The notes beneath the pieces were generated by a model that searched no databases, was not told the DNA's origin, and saw only the letters and a program-made list of their open reading frames with translations. Below are positions 27,458 through 35,712 of a DNA stretch of 64,000 nt, piece by piece. Source of the DNA: Rhodococcoides fascians A44A (GTDB taxonomy: Bacteria; Actinomycetota; Actinomycetes; Mycobacteriales; Mycobacteriaceae); contig NZ_JMEX01000009.1 of NCBI RefSeq assembly GCF_000760735.1, positions 143,732 to 207,731 on the forward strand, read 5' to 3'. How positions within the stretch are numbered: position 1 is the stretch's first letter; the number at the start of each line of letters is the position of its first letter. The position numbers and the translations under genes are program-made.

Positions 27458-27765
27458 TCGACGTCGACCGGCAGCTCGTGGGCGAAGACGACCTCGCGGG
27501 GGCGTTCGCAGTACCGGCGGTAGAAATCTTCGAGTAGTGGCGTCTCCGATTCGAGGAGGTGCGTGGCGTGCTCGGCGCTTTCCCAGGGGTAGGTCATCGT
27601 TACGCGTTGGGGGTCCGATGCGTGCTGGAAGAAGCGCGCGTGGCCCGCCCACCCCGGGTGGTGGTGTGCGTTGTCGTCGAGGAGTTCGTCCATTTCTTGC
27701 AGGACCGAGAGGGCGTTCTCGGCCGCTTCGGCGGTCAGGTGCCAGGTTTCGATGACGGTGATCAT
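27454..27765 (-). CDS. Antibiotic-biosynthesis-monooxygenase-like (ABM, dimeric alpha-beta barrel) protein
   Basis: 103 residues starting MITVIETWHLTAE. Size, the opening beta-strand and the closing strand (REVVFAHELPVDV) fit the ferredoxin-like ABM fold. It has many His (NAHHHPGWAGHARFFQH), which could serve metal or heme binding. It sits 22 nt after the preceding gene and overlaps the decarboxylase by ATGA. Possibly a cofactor-independent oxygenase or a regulatory binding protein of the pathway. Confidence 0.7.
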   Translation of the reverse strand: MITVIETWHLTAEAAENALSVLQEMDELLDDNAHHHPGWAGHARFFQHASDPQRVTMTYPWESAEHATHLLESETPLLEDFYRRYCERPREVVFAHELPVDVE

Positions 27766-27787
27766 GAGAGGGCGAAGCCTTTCTGTT

Positions 27788-28624
27788 TCAGTTGCTCTGA
27801 CCGGTGCTGTCGAAGTGCTCTTGCAGCAGTGAATCGCCGCCGGGGACGAATCGTTGGCAGATGAGTTGGTGGGCGCGCCGGTTCTCGGCCTGGCTCTTCC
27901 AGAGCCGTCGTGCGGAATCTGCTGCGACGCCGGGAAGTTCAGCCGTCTTGAGCGTTGTACGGACGATCTTGGCGCGGGTGAGCATCACGTCGTGATCCCG
28001 GTTGAACACGGCGGAGAACCCGGGTTCGAGCCAGGGCGGTTCCATGGAAGGCCGGACGAAGTCACGGTAGATCTCCGGTGAGAAATCGGACGCGTACCGC
28101 ATGCTCTCGGTCGCCCCGGCGTAGAGAGTCCCTAGTTCGGTGAGTTGGTGGGCGAGAGTGGGCCACTGCTTGTTTGCAAGGCACTCCAGCACTGCCGCGA
28201 GCCGGCTGTTCATGGATATGACGAACAGGTGGAACAGGTGGTGGCCCTTCTTCCAGCGTGTGATCGCTTGTCGTGCAGAGTCGTTCGGAGCCTGCGGGGT
28301 GCGATTGTCCGCACTGTGGTCCGTCGGCGCTGCCAATTGGGAAGGATCTCGTTCCCGTGCGGACACGGCTGCTGCGGCGGAGGCATCGCCGACGACTACG
28401 GCCAGGGCGTCGAGTAGGCGGAGTCGTGAGTCGTTGTCCAGAGTGGACTGCGGCAGATCTGTGGTGATGGCGGTGACGACGGTCAGTGCGCTGACCGCCC
28501 ACGCGTGCGGGTCGTTGCTGCGGGAGATCCTGAAGTAGGTGTCGTATTCGGCGCTGCGGGCGACAGGGATGGTGCTATCGGTGGGTAGGACGACTCGATC
28601 GATGCTCGTCGGAGATGGGGTCAT
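27788..28624 (-). CDS. Unknown helical protein in the decarboxylase/cupin operon
   Basis: 278 residues, ATG at 28624, overlapping the 3' end of the exporter gene by 50 nt. Mainly helical with a striking His cluster (RWKKGHHLFHLFVISMNSRL) and a later ESMRYASDFSPEIYRDFVRP segment. The general look (all-alpha, several His, about 280 residues) resembles heme-dependent aromatic oxygenases such as the tryptophan dioxygenase superfamily, but I cannot identify a signature. Treated as unknown enzyme candidate of the operon. Confidence 0.75.
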   Translation of the reverse strand: MTPSPTSIDRVVLPTDSTIPVARSAEYDTYFRISRSNDPHAWAVSALTVVTAITTDLPQSTLDNDSRLRLLDALAVVVGDASAAAAVSARERDPSQLAAPTDHSADNRTPQAPNDSARQAITRWKKGHHLFHLFVISMNSRLAAVLECLANKQWPTLAHQLTELGTLYAGATESMRYASDFSPEIYRDFVRPSMEPPWLEPGFSAVFNRDHDVMLTRAKIVRTTLKTAELPGVAADSARRLWKSQAENRRAHQLICQRFVPGGDSLLQEHFDSTGQSN

Positions 28625-29567
28625 GAAGGCCTCTTCCGTGGCTTGAAGTGGAGTCAGGGTGGTGGGGGTGTCGGGTTGCGGTCCAGACGGCTCCGACGAC
28701 GACGGCGGCTCCGGCTAGTTGAATCCAGGTGGGTCGCTCGCTGAGGACAACGAATCCGAACGCGATAGCCAGCACAGGCTGCAGCAGGAGTAGGGCCGCG
28801 ACGGTATTAGCCGCCAGCGATCGGGATCCCGAACTGATGAACAGCCAGGCGGCAACCTGTCCGAGCAAAGCGAGCGCGATCATCCATCCCCACGCGGCCG
28901 CGGAGATGTCGAGATCGAGGTCTCCGAGGCCTGCCGAGACAATGCCGGCAGTGACCGTTGCCGATGCGGTGGCCACACAGATCGGGGTGACCAGATGGCT
29001 GGGGCTTCGCTGGGTGGAGCGGCGGTTCAGGAACAGGTAGGCCGCGTACGCGGCACCGGCGGAGATTCCCAGGATGGACCCGCGGAGCGCGTTGTCGGCT
29101 CCTGTTCCGCCGATGAGTCCGCCGGCGAGTGCAACGCCGAGCAGCATGCAAGGCACCGCCATGAGGAATCGTCGGGGGATTGCGGTTCGATCGACGACGA
29201 GCGCGATCAGCGGCAGCACGACGACCTGGACATTGATAAGGACGGTGGCGATCGAGGCACCGACGTCGAGGATGCTCGCGGTCCACATCACGTAGTCCGC
29301 TCCGAGGAAGACTCCGGCACCAATGGCCATGGGATACAACCTCGTCGGCATTGCGCCGCGTCGGTGAAGTTCCCACAGCGCCATCGGAACGAGAGCCGCC
29401 AGCGCGATCAGACATCGTAGAAATGCCGCCGTCCCCGAGGTGACATCGGCGAGTTTGACGAAGGTTGCGGACAGTGACAGCGACGCGGCACCGGCGATGA
29501 CCAGCGCCGCATTCCCGCCCACCCCCCGATCGGCGGCGTCAGCTCTCGGTATCGCGGTTCTGGTCAC
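28575..29567 (-). CDS. EamA/DMT-family transporter
   Basis: 330 residues with ten hydrophobic helices in two repeats, EamA type (LSLSATFVKLADVTSGTAAF at the N-terminus; the second repeat begins near GISAGAAYAAYLFLN). Exporter or importer of small metabolites. It is the promoter-proximal gene of a six-gene operon, so uptake or export of the pathway substrate is likely. GTG at 29567; a CTGGT/ACCAG inverted repeat overlaps the start region. Confidence 0.88.
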   Translation of the reverse strand: MTRTAIPRADAADRGVGGNAALVIAGAASLSLSATFVKLADVTSGTAAFLRCLIALAALVPMALWELHRRGAMPTRLYPMAIGAGVFLGADYVMWTASILDVGASIATVLINVQVVVLPLIALVVDRTAIPRRFLMAVPCMLLGVALAGGLIGGTGADNALRGSILGISAGAAYAAYLFLNRRSTQRSPSHLVTPICVATASATVTAGIVSAGLGDLDLDISAAAWGWMIALALLGQVAAWLFISSGSRSLAANTVAALLLLQPVLAIAFGFVVLSERPTWIQLAGAAVVVGAVWTATRHPHHPDSTSSHGRGLHDPISDEHRSSRPTHR

Positions 29568-29641
29568 CTGGTCAAGGCAACCAGTTACAAACCGATAAGT
29601 CTACTAGCCAGTTCTACCGCTGAAACAGTAGTATCACTTAT
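29568..29641. promoter_or_regulatory. Divergent promoter region, LysR gene / six-gene operon
   Basis: 74 nt between the divergent starts. TAGTAT at 29629-29634, 7 nt before the LysR ATG, suggests a leaderless regulator mRNA. Inverted repeat CTGGT-N7-ACCAG near 29567-29585 may be the LysR site controlling the operon. Spacing and divergence are standard for LysR autoregulation. Confidence 0.5.
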
Positions 29642-30517
29642 ATGTTGTCGTGGGATCGGATGAAAGTTTTCGCCGCAGTAGCCGAACAAGGTTCGGTCAC
29701 TCGAGCTGCAGAATCTTTACACCTCACCGGACCCGGAGTGTCGCAACACATCCGCAAGTTGGAGAAGGAAGCCGGCACCACCCTGGTCGAGAGAGAGGGA
29801 AGGTCGATACGGCTGACCCCCGCCGGTCGCGCACTGGCGACACGTGCGGCCGCCATGTCCGCTCTCGCCGAAGCCGCAGAAGACGACCTTGCCTCGATCG
29901 ACACCGACGTTGCCGGAGCGCTGAGAGTAGGCGCGGTCGCAAGTGCATTACGTCGGCTGGTGGTCCCAGCTCTGGCAGACCTTGCTCGCACGTATCCACT
30001 GCTGCGCCCCGAGGTCGTCGACGGAGAAGGAATCGATTTGCTCGACCGCCTCCAGCACCGCACCCTCGATCTCGTCGTCTTCGAGTCCTGGGACCATCGG
30101 CCGGCGACGGTCCCCGCAGGTATCGACGTCCACACGCTCCACACCGAGGATGTACACCTCGCGGTACCGATCGAGGACAACCGTGAGATGGCAACCCTCT
30201 CCGGCGAAACGGAATCGATCTGGACGGTATGCCCATCAGGGTCGGATGCGCACTCCGCGCTCGTGCACGCATTGCGCGAAGCTGGAGTCGAACCGACGAT
30301 CCGCTACGAGGTGTCCGACTACTCGACCCAACTGGCCCTCGTCGAAGCAGGTCTGGCCGTCGCGCTGGTTCCGGACACCGCGCGAGTCCGAACGGCCAGG
30401 GTGCGGTATCTGCCGACCGAGCCGGCCGTGACACGTTCGCTACGTGCGGCGAGCTCGACCCGAATCCCGGCAGTCGGCGCGCTCCTGAATGCGATGAACG
30501 TGATTCTCGCAGGCTGA
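29642..30517 (+). CDS. LysR-family transcriptional regulator
   Basis: 291 residues. N-terminal winged helix (MKVFAAVAEQGSVTRAAESL, then LTGPGVSQHIRKLEKEAGT) and C-terminal substrate-binding domain (about residues 90-290). Divergent from the transporter/decarboxylase/cupin operon, so it probably senses a pathway aromatic and controls it. Confidence 0.92.
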   Translation: MLSWDRMKVFAAVAEQGSVTRAAESLHLTGPGVSQHIRKLEKEAGTTLVEREGRSIRLTPAGRALATRAAAMSALAEAAEDDLASIDTDVAGALRVGAVASALRRLVVPALADLARTYPLLRPEVVDGEGIDLLDRLQHRTLDLVVFESWDHRPATVPAGIDVHTLHTEDVHLAVPIEDNREMATLSGETESIWTVCPSGSDAHSALVHALREAGVEPTIRYEVSDYSTQLALVEAGLAVALVPDTARVRTARVRYLPTEPAVTRSLRAASSTRIPAVGALLNAMNVILAG

Positions 30518-30746
30518 TTCCGCGGCCGATCTCACCCGTAACGCTCGGTTATCAGGACTGCTCAAAAGGTAACGGGCAGGCACATGACATCTGCGAAACA
30601 GGTTGTATGGCAGTGATTGTCAGGGCGCAGGTATGCGCTAGATCCGGGTTCACGGCCACCGGAGGCGGGGAGATCGAGAATGCTGAACGTCAGCAGGGCG
30701 ACGGTGGTGGCCGAACACTGTCCGACACGCCCGTGGGATCAAGCTT

Positions 30747-30777
30747 CGTAGAATTCCCCTATTCGGGGAATTCTACG
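30747..30777. repeat. Perfect 13-bp inverted repeat
   Basis: Arms CGTAGAATTCCCC and GGGGAATTCTACG with a 5-nt loop TATTC. No T-run on either side, and it ends 5 nt before the -35 box of the promoter below. An operator is more likely than a terminator. Confidence 0.6.
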
Positions 30778-30782
30778 TTCCG

Positions 30783-30811
30783 TTCAAGACCTCCGCCATC
30801 GGTGCCATAAT
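30783..30811 (+). promoter_or_regulatory. Sigma-70-like promoter of the micro-operon
   Basis: TTCAAG (30783-30788), 17-nt spacer, CATAAT (30806-30811). A second box, TACGGT at 30815-30820, lies exactly 6 nt before the ATG at 30827 and would give a leaderless mRNA. Confidence 0.4.
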
Positions 30812-30826
30812 CGTTACGGTGCGGCG

Positions 30827-30895
30827 ATGAACAGCATCACGCCCCATGAAATGACCCCACTCAGCCCGATTGCATCGGCAGGTTTGCTCGGATGA
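30827..30895 (+). CDS. 22-residue leader-like peptide
   Basis: MNSITPHEMTPLSPIASAG plus three residues. It starts 6 nt after a TACGGT box and its stop overlaps the next start as ATGA (30892-30895). This leaves little doubt that the frame is translated, at least to couple the next gene. Function unknown. Confidence 0.45.
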   Translation: MNSITPHEMTPLSPIASAGLLG

Positions 30896-31089
30896 GCGGC
30901 GACGACGTGCTGAACTTCTGCTCCCTGGTAGTGGCAGTCACTGCCGTTATAGCGATCCGTTCCTTCACGGAGTTCCGATCCAAGCGGGTCACGATAGCCG
31001 TCTTCCTCGCGGTGTTTCTGCTCTTCAGGTTCGGTGTTCCTCGTCTTACGCCGTTCATCGGATGGCTGCTCGGTTTGTCCGCCGAGTAA
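30892..31089 (+). CDS. Small two-helix membrane protein
   Basis: 65 residues. Two hydrophobic helices (about 8-22 and 33-58) separated by the basic FTEFRSKRVT. Translation is coupled to the 22-residue frame upstream. Similar tiny membrane proteins occur on actinobacterial plasmids, but I cannot name a family. Confidence 0.55.
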   Translation: MSGDDVLNFCSLVVAVTAVIAIRSFTEFRSKRVTIAVFLAVFLLFRFGVPRLTPFIGWLLGLSAE

Positions 31090-31195
31090 CGGTGGGGGCG
31101 GACGTGCAGAGGTGGCCCGCTGGCCGGGAGAGAAAGCAGAGCGATGTCGAGCGGTATCGTGCATCGAACGATCGATTAAAGGGTGGGTGCGAGTT

Positions 31196-31765
31196 GTGAG
31201 CTGCAGCGAACAGGGTTCGTTCGAGGACATCGTGCCGGGGCTTTTCAAGACCTCGAACGGCACCGCCGCCGACGCCGTGAACGGGTGTCTGGGGTACAAA
31301 TCGCCCCAGGTCCAGCAAGTGACTGGGGTAACGTACCGCCAGCTCGACTACTGGGCCCGTACAGGGCTTGTGTCACCGTCGATCCGCCCTGCATCCGGTT
31401 CGGGATCGCAAAGGATGTATGCCTTCTCCGACATCGTGGTGGTCAAAGTGATTCGTCGTCTCCTCGAGGCCGGAGTGTCTTTGCAGAATGTACGCATTGC
31501 GATCGAGTGCCTGCGTGCGCGTGACGCCCAGGGGCTGGCGTCTGTAACTCTGCTCTGCGACGGTATTTCGGTGTACGAGTGCACATCTGACGACGAGATA
31601 GTGGACTTGCTACACGGTGGTCAGGGCGTGTTCGGCATCGCGATCGGACATACAGTCGCGGACGTGGCTGCCGATATCCGTGCGCTCCCTGCAGTTTCTG
31701 TGGGAAGCGACAAGGTCACCCGAATCGACGAACTGGGATCGCGACGCGACCGCAAGAGCGCCTGA
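31196..31765 (+). CDS. MerR-family regulator, Rv1830 (ResR)-like paralogue
   Basis: 189 residues; start GTG at 31196 (31187 possible). The DNA-binding domain GVTYRQLDYWARTGLVSPSI, followed by GSGSQRMYAFSDIVVVKVIR, and the effector part ECTSDDEIVDLLHGGQGVFG match mycobacterial Rv1830 almost motif for motif. The chromosomal protein controls growth-related genes. A mobile copy next to a CRISPR and growth-kinase region may interfere with or mimic it. N-terminus shorter and different from Rv1830. Confidence 0.85.
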   Translation: MSCSEQGSFEDIVPGLFKTSNGTAADAVNGCLGYKSPQVQQVTGVTYRQLDYWARTGLVSPSIRPASGSGSQRMYAFSDIVVVKVIRRLLEAGVSLQNVRIAIECLRARDAQGLASVTLLCDGISVYECTSDDEIVDLLHGGQGVFGIAIGHTVADVAADIRALPAVSVGSDKVTRIDELGSRRDRKSA

Positions 31766-31778
31766 AGTCGGCCCCGGG

Positions 31779-32825
31779 ATGAGTACACACTTCAGTGCCA
31801 ATTACATGGTCCACGCGATGAATGAAGCAGCCTCTGATACCTGGGATCTGATGGAGACGGGAATTGCAGGCGGCATCGGACCTGGAGAAGAGACGCTCAC
31901 CGACCTCAACTTGATCAAGCTTCAGCAGCGTATTCCGGCGCTGAGAGTGACGAAATACGCCAAGGCGGTCGAGGCGGGCAACGGTGCGGATTGGGAGTGG
32001 TGGATCGGTTCTTCGGCCGACGAGCGGTGGATCAAGCTTCGTATTCAAGCAAAACGCGCCAGCCACAAATTCAACCGCTATGAGCAGCTCGGACACTCAG
32101 TTAAAGAAGTCAAGCAGTACGAGACCCTGATTTTGAAGAGCAGGCTCGACGGTGCAACTCCGTTGTATGTCTTCTTCAACGGGTGGCCCGAAGATAGATT
32201 TCTCGTAAAGGGCCAGTACATCGATGCGATCGCACGCAACCTCAGGGCGGTGCACGGCGGGCACGTTCCGTATCCGATGTGGGGCTCGTTGGATTGGGGG
32301 TGCGCAGTCTCCGCGGCGCAGAAGGTCAAAGAAATTTATGAGAACCCATCCACATCAGTCTTCCCGCCAGCTCTCATCCCAGCTGCTACCCGCCGAAACA
32401 AGCGCTATATCCCACGGTATCTCGTGCATTCGACCCCTTGGGCGTATCTACTTCACTCCGGGCCTTCGGGCGCGGCTCCGACTGTGCGGCAGGTGGCCGA
32501 GAACCTGCACCACATGGAGGGAAACAGATCGCCGCTCACCGACGATGCCTTCGAAGCAATGACTTACCCGATTCCGTCTCGCGAAGCCGAGCAGGCCGCC
32601 TACGGCATGTACACGATGAGGAAATTTCTCGACCCCCGCGATGAGGCGCGTTACGCTCAGCGCCTCGCGAGCGCCGAACAATTCGCTCATGAGATCGGCA
32701 GAGACGATCTGGTGGGTCGAATGCTGAACCTGCCCGACGAGACCGAGCGGACAGGGCCGGGGTATCGCCTGTTGTTGGAGCTCAACCCGGAAAGTTCAGA
32801 CCTCATGAACCTACGCCTGAGCTAG
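31779..32825 (+). CDS. DUF6615-like protein, probable PD-(D/E)XK-type nuclease
   Basis: 348 residues from the ATG at 31779, 14 nt after the regulator gene, so probably co-transcribed. Residues 36-45 GEETLTDLNL and GADWEWWIG followed by LRIQAKR give an Asp71/Glu73...Gln90-x-Lys92 arrangement typical of PD-(D/E)XK nucleases with the QxK variant. DUF6615 is the family I recall with this pattern; the assignment is from motif only. It may be a restriction-like or abortive nuclease. Upstream in-frame codons from 31617 overlap the regulator and are rejected. Confidence 0.75.
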   Translation: MSTHFSANYMVHAMNEAASDTWDLMETGIAGGIGPGEETLTDLNLIKLQQRIPALRVTKYAKAVEAGNGADWEWWIGSSADERWIKLRIQAKRASHKFNRYEQLGHSVKEVKQYETLILKSRLDGATPLYVFFNGWPEDRFLVKGQYIDAIARNLRAVHGGHVPYPMWGSLDWGCAVSAAQKVKEIYENPSTSVFPPALIPAATRRNKRYIPRYLVHSTPWAYLLHSGPSGAAPTVRQVAENLHHMEGNRSPLTDDAFEAMTYPIPSREAEQAAYGMYTMRKFLDPRDEARYAQRLASAEQFAHEIGRDDLVGRMLNLPDETERTGPGYRLLLELNPESSDLMNLRLS

Positions 32826-32862
32826 CGCCGATCGGCCGACAAGAGGTCGTTTGGTTCTGATG

Positions 32863-32905
32863 CAAAAAAAGTAGTCGGAGGCCACCGTGTGGTGTGCCTC
32901 CGACT
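32863..32905 (-). terminator. Rho-independent terminator of the cysH gene
   Basis: Stem AGTCGGAGGC / GCCTCCGACT (32873-32882 and 32896-32905). On the minus strand it is followed by a run of seven T (complement of the A-run at 32864-32870). Confidence 0.8.
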
Positions 32906-32961
32906 CACCCTGTGCAATCTCAGTGCCAGGAATGCTACACGCGCACAGTCGATATGGCGAT

Positions 32962-33828
32962 CTACACGAACTCGCGTATTCGCGGGAGCACTGCGGCGAT
33001 CTCCTCGAACAGGCTCGGCCAACCTCGACGCAGACGAGTGACCCTGCCCGATTCGAGGAAATTTCCGTCGAGAATGTGTGAAACCCGCAGATTCGCTGCA
33101 GGTGCGCCCAGCGCGGCCAGTTTGGCGTAGACAGGGTTGCTCGGAAGGTCGTGCTGATGCGAATAGGCGAGCACATCGTCCGCGGACCAGTCCCATACCG
33201 GCCCATAGGCCACAGTTCCATCGGTGCGGCGAACCGTCCCCCCGTGGTGTCGACGCTGCTCCGCTTTGTTGCTGCAGCAGCTCGCGCCTTGGCAGCGCTC
33301 GCTGATCTCACGTGCGAGAGCGGAGTAGTACATCGACCACCTGCCGGTTCCTTTCCTGGATTCGTCTGCCCGCACGCCCCAGACCTCCCCGTCACCGAAC
33401 TTGGTGTGCGCAGCCCGGGCAGGCTGCGCAATCAAGGTCTCGAAGCCTCGTGCGGGTACATGAGCCGACGGGCTACCGCCGTGGTCCCATTCCCCGGTCC
33501 GGGCCATCACTGTCAGCAGCGTTGGTTCAGCGCGAATGATGTGCAGGTCCAGTCCCAGCTTCGTCGCAATCTGCTCGACGTAGGCGTAGGTCTCGGGGTA
33601 TTCGAGACCGGAATCGAAAAAGGCTACCGGGACATCTGGGTCCGCCTGGCGGGCGAGATCGACAGCAACGACGGAATCTTTTCCACCGCTGAATGCGACG
33701 TACCCATCGAATTCGTCGAGGTGTTCGGCCACGCGATCGACGATCGTCGAAATGTCATGCCGCGAGGATCGAAGGGACCGTAGTCGAGTGAGATCGAGGC
33801 CGTCGAAATCGTTGCTACGCACCGCCAC
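32962..33828 (-). CDS. cysH: CysH-like PAPS reductase-family protein (type IV-B CRISPR ancillary)
   Basis: 288 residues. ATP-pyrophosphatase P-loop SGGKDS (47-52), then VAFFDSGLEYPETYAYVEQI and a Cys group CQGASCC that differs from the ECGLH of assimilatory CysH. Members of this family are a recurrent neighbour of type IV-B CRISPR loci and also occur in phosphorothioation (DndC) systems. Here the csf genes lie about 2 kb away on the other strand. Start is GTG at 33828; GTG at 33822 has TATCGT 7 nt upstream and may be the true leaderless start. Confidence 0.88.
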   Translation of the reverse strand: MAVRSNDFDGLDLTRLRSLRSSRHDISTIVDRVAEHLDEFDGYVAFSGGKDSVVAVDLARQADPDVPVAFFDSGLEYPETYAYVEQIATKLGLDLHIIRAEPTLLTVMARTGEWDHGGSPSAHVPARGFETLIAQPARAAHTKFGDGEVWGVRADESRKGTGRWSMYYSALAREISERCQGASCCSNKAEQRRHHGGTVRRTDGTVAYGPVWDWSADDVLAYSHQHDLPSNPVYAKLAALGAPAANLRVSHILDGNFLESGRVTRLRRGWPSLFEEIAAVLPRIREFV

Positions 33829-33948
33829 AACGATAGTCGGGACACGGACACTTCAGACTGGACAAAGCAGAAGCTGTACCCGAACAGGCGGAATTACCGG
33901 TTGCACAACGGCGGTCCGTGGGGCCGCTCGGCAGCAGTTTTCGGGGTG

Positions 33949-33977
33949 TTCGAGGTGTCCGGTGCCGGTGTTATGTT
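33949..33977 (+). promoter_or_regulatory. Candidate promoter of the EspI-like gene
   Basis: TTCGAG (33949-33954), 17-nt spacer, TATGTT (33972-33977), in the divergent gap between cysH and the MinD-like gene. Weak -35 match. Confidence 0.35.
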
Positions 33978-34025
33978 CGCCCGGATATCGTCCGTTGAAT
34001 GAGCAAGAGGAAGAGGTGGCGACCG

Positions 34026-35648
34026 ATGAGTCCCACAGAGTCCGACCCAGGCAGCGCGTTGCCCCGGTGGGTGGTCGATCCGTCGGCGGCGAACAATGCG
34101 ACCGATCAGTCGAACCATTCCGAGCCGGAAGGGGGGTCGGAAGATCGCCACGATGGGCAGGACGGTGACCTCGTCCAGGACTCGGGCGTAGGCCATCCAG
34201 AACCCGCCCGTGAACAGCCTGTAGCCAGCGAATTCGTGCCGAACGACGCACCCAAAGTCGCAGCCAACAACGCTGATGAAAACGTGTCGAAAAACGTATC
34301 CCAAGCCCGGTCCAAAGTCGCATCAGAATTCGCGCAGAGAGACCGGCCCAGCTCCGCACCCAGCAGCTCCCCCTCGGCGAGCCAGCCCAATTCTGGTGCA
34401 CATCGACCCACCTCGGAGCCGGCCTCACGGCCGCCGCGCGTCAACGATGGTCAGGCACCAATGCCGGACCGGCCCTCGGCCTGGCCAGGGCAGGGCGGCT
34501 CCGCACCCGCTGTTGAGCAATGGCACACCAACAAGTCGGTCGACAGTTCAGCACCGACGTCTCACCCGGAGCCAACAAGCGCCTCCGACTCTCTGGCAGT
34601 GACAGCTCATCGCCCCTTCACCTCGCAGCCCGTTCAGTTGGTAGAACCAGTGCCGACAGCAATTCCGACAGCAAGGCCGACAGCAGCTGTTGCCCCTCCG
34701 CGGTCGATCGACGAACTGGAGCTGATCCGCCGTGCGCAACTGCCTCCGAGCAAAGGTTGGCGACGGTGGCTCTACCGACTCTCGTTCGGTTCAGCCAATC
34801 CCGGACAGTCGCCGGCTGAACTCGAGTACGAGCAGCTCCTGCGCCGCGTACGGCAACCGGTTCGAGGGAACTACAAGATCGCAGTCCTGTCCATGAAGGG
34901 CGGGGTCGGAAAAACAACCACGACAACAGGGCTTGGATCGACATTCGCAGCACTGCGGGGCGAGCGCGTCATTGCCTATGACGCCAACCCAGATTTCGGG
35001 ACGCTCGCCTACCGCATTCACCGAGACAGTGACCGCACAGTGCGGGACTTGCTCGCGGACAAAGAAGTACACAGCTACTCCGACGTACGGAGCTACACCT
35101 CGCAAGCGCGAAGCAGGCTCGAAGTTCTTGCAAGCGAGCGTGATCCGTCCGTTTCCGAGGCATTCAACGAGCACGACTACACCGCCGCACTGCGCATCCT
35201 CGAACAGTTCTACAACATCATCTTGACCGATTGCGGCACCGGTCTCATGAACTCGGCCATGGCAGGGGTCCTCAAAGAAGCCGACGCATTGGTCCTGGTC
35301 TCCTCCGCGGCCAAGGACGGAGCGCGCAGCGCTGGGGCGACCCTCGAATGGCTGTCGCGACACGGCTTCGACGACCTGGTCAAACGCACCGTTGTCGTCA
35401 TCAACGAATCACGGAAGGGCTCGACGGCCCTCGATGTCGAGCAACTCAAGTCCTACTTCGCAGAACGCACTCGCGCCGTCCAGGTCGTCCCGTACGACGA
35501 CCACCTTGCCGAAGGCGACACCATCGATCTCGAGTTACTGGGCAAGCCTGCACAACGCGCGTTCGTCGAGCTGGCTGCTCTCCTCGCCGACGACTTTCCT
35601 GCCAACGTCGGCCGGCACGCACCAGCGCCCGGCCCGAGTCCTTGGTGA
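34026..35648 (+). CDS. EspI-like MinD/ParA-family ATPase with long disordered N-terminus
   Basis: 540 residues from ATG 34026 (AGAGG about 10 nt upstream; ATG 33999 is an in-frame alternative). Residues 1-230 are Pro/Ser/Ala-rich and disordered. Then SKGWRRWLYRLS and GNYKIAVLSMKGGVGKTTTT (deviant Walker A near 292), YDANPDFGTLAYR and DCGTGLMNSAMAGVL. The order and wording match mycobacterial EspI (Rv3876), the MinD-like protein of the ESX-1 type VII secretion locus. No other secretion gene is visible, so it may serve plasmid partition, or the CRISPR complex encoded 64 nt downstream. Confidence 0.87.
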   Translation: MSPTESDPGSALPRWVVDPSAANNATDQSNHSEPEGGSEDRHDGQDGDLVQDSGVGHPEPAREQPVASEFVPNDAPKVAANNADENVSKNVSQARSKVASEFAQRDRPSSAPSSSPSASQPNSGAHRPTSEPASRPPRVNDGQAPMPDRPSAWPGQGGSAPAVEQWHTNKSVDSSAPTSHPEPTSASDSLAVTAHRPFTSQPVQLVEPVPTAIPTARPTAAVAPPRSIDELELIRRAQLPPSKGWRRWLYRLSFGSANPGQSPAELEYEQLLRRVRQPVRGNYKIAVLSMKGGVGKTTTTTGLGSTFAALRGERVIAYDANPDFGTLAYRIHRDSDRTVRDLLADKEVHSYSDVRSYTSQARSRLEVLASERDPSVSEAFNEHDYTAALRILEQFYNIILTDCGTGLMNSAMAGVLKEADALVLVSSAAKDGARSAGATLEWLSRHGFDDLVKRTVVVINESRKGSTALDVEQLKSYFAERTRAVQVVPYDDHLAEGDTIDLELLGKPAQRAFVELAALLADDFPANVGRHAPAPGPSPW

Positions 35649-35700
35649 GTTGGACCGTGCCGGTGAAAGTTGGCCTGTCCGTGGTGTCCGGGCGCGCCGT

Positions 35701-35706
35701 TAGAGT
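35701..35706 (+). promoter_or_regulatory. -10 box of a leaderless csf operon
   Basis: TAGAGT with exactly 6 nt to the csf1 ATG at 35713, so transcription would start on the A of the start codon. The csf operon may therefore be expressed independently of the EspI-like gene. Confidence 0.45.
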
Positions 35707-35712
35707 GCAGAG

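Larger units (their letters stand above)
30518..30826. other. 309-nt intergenic region with palindrome and promoter
   Basis: No gene supported. It contains the perfect inverted repeat at 30747-30777 and the promoter at 30783-30811. Confidence 0.5.
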
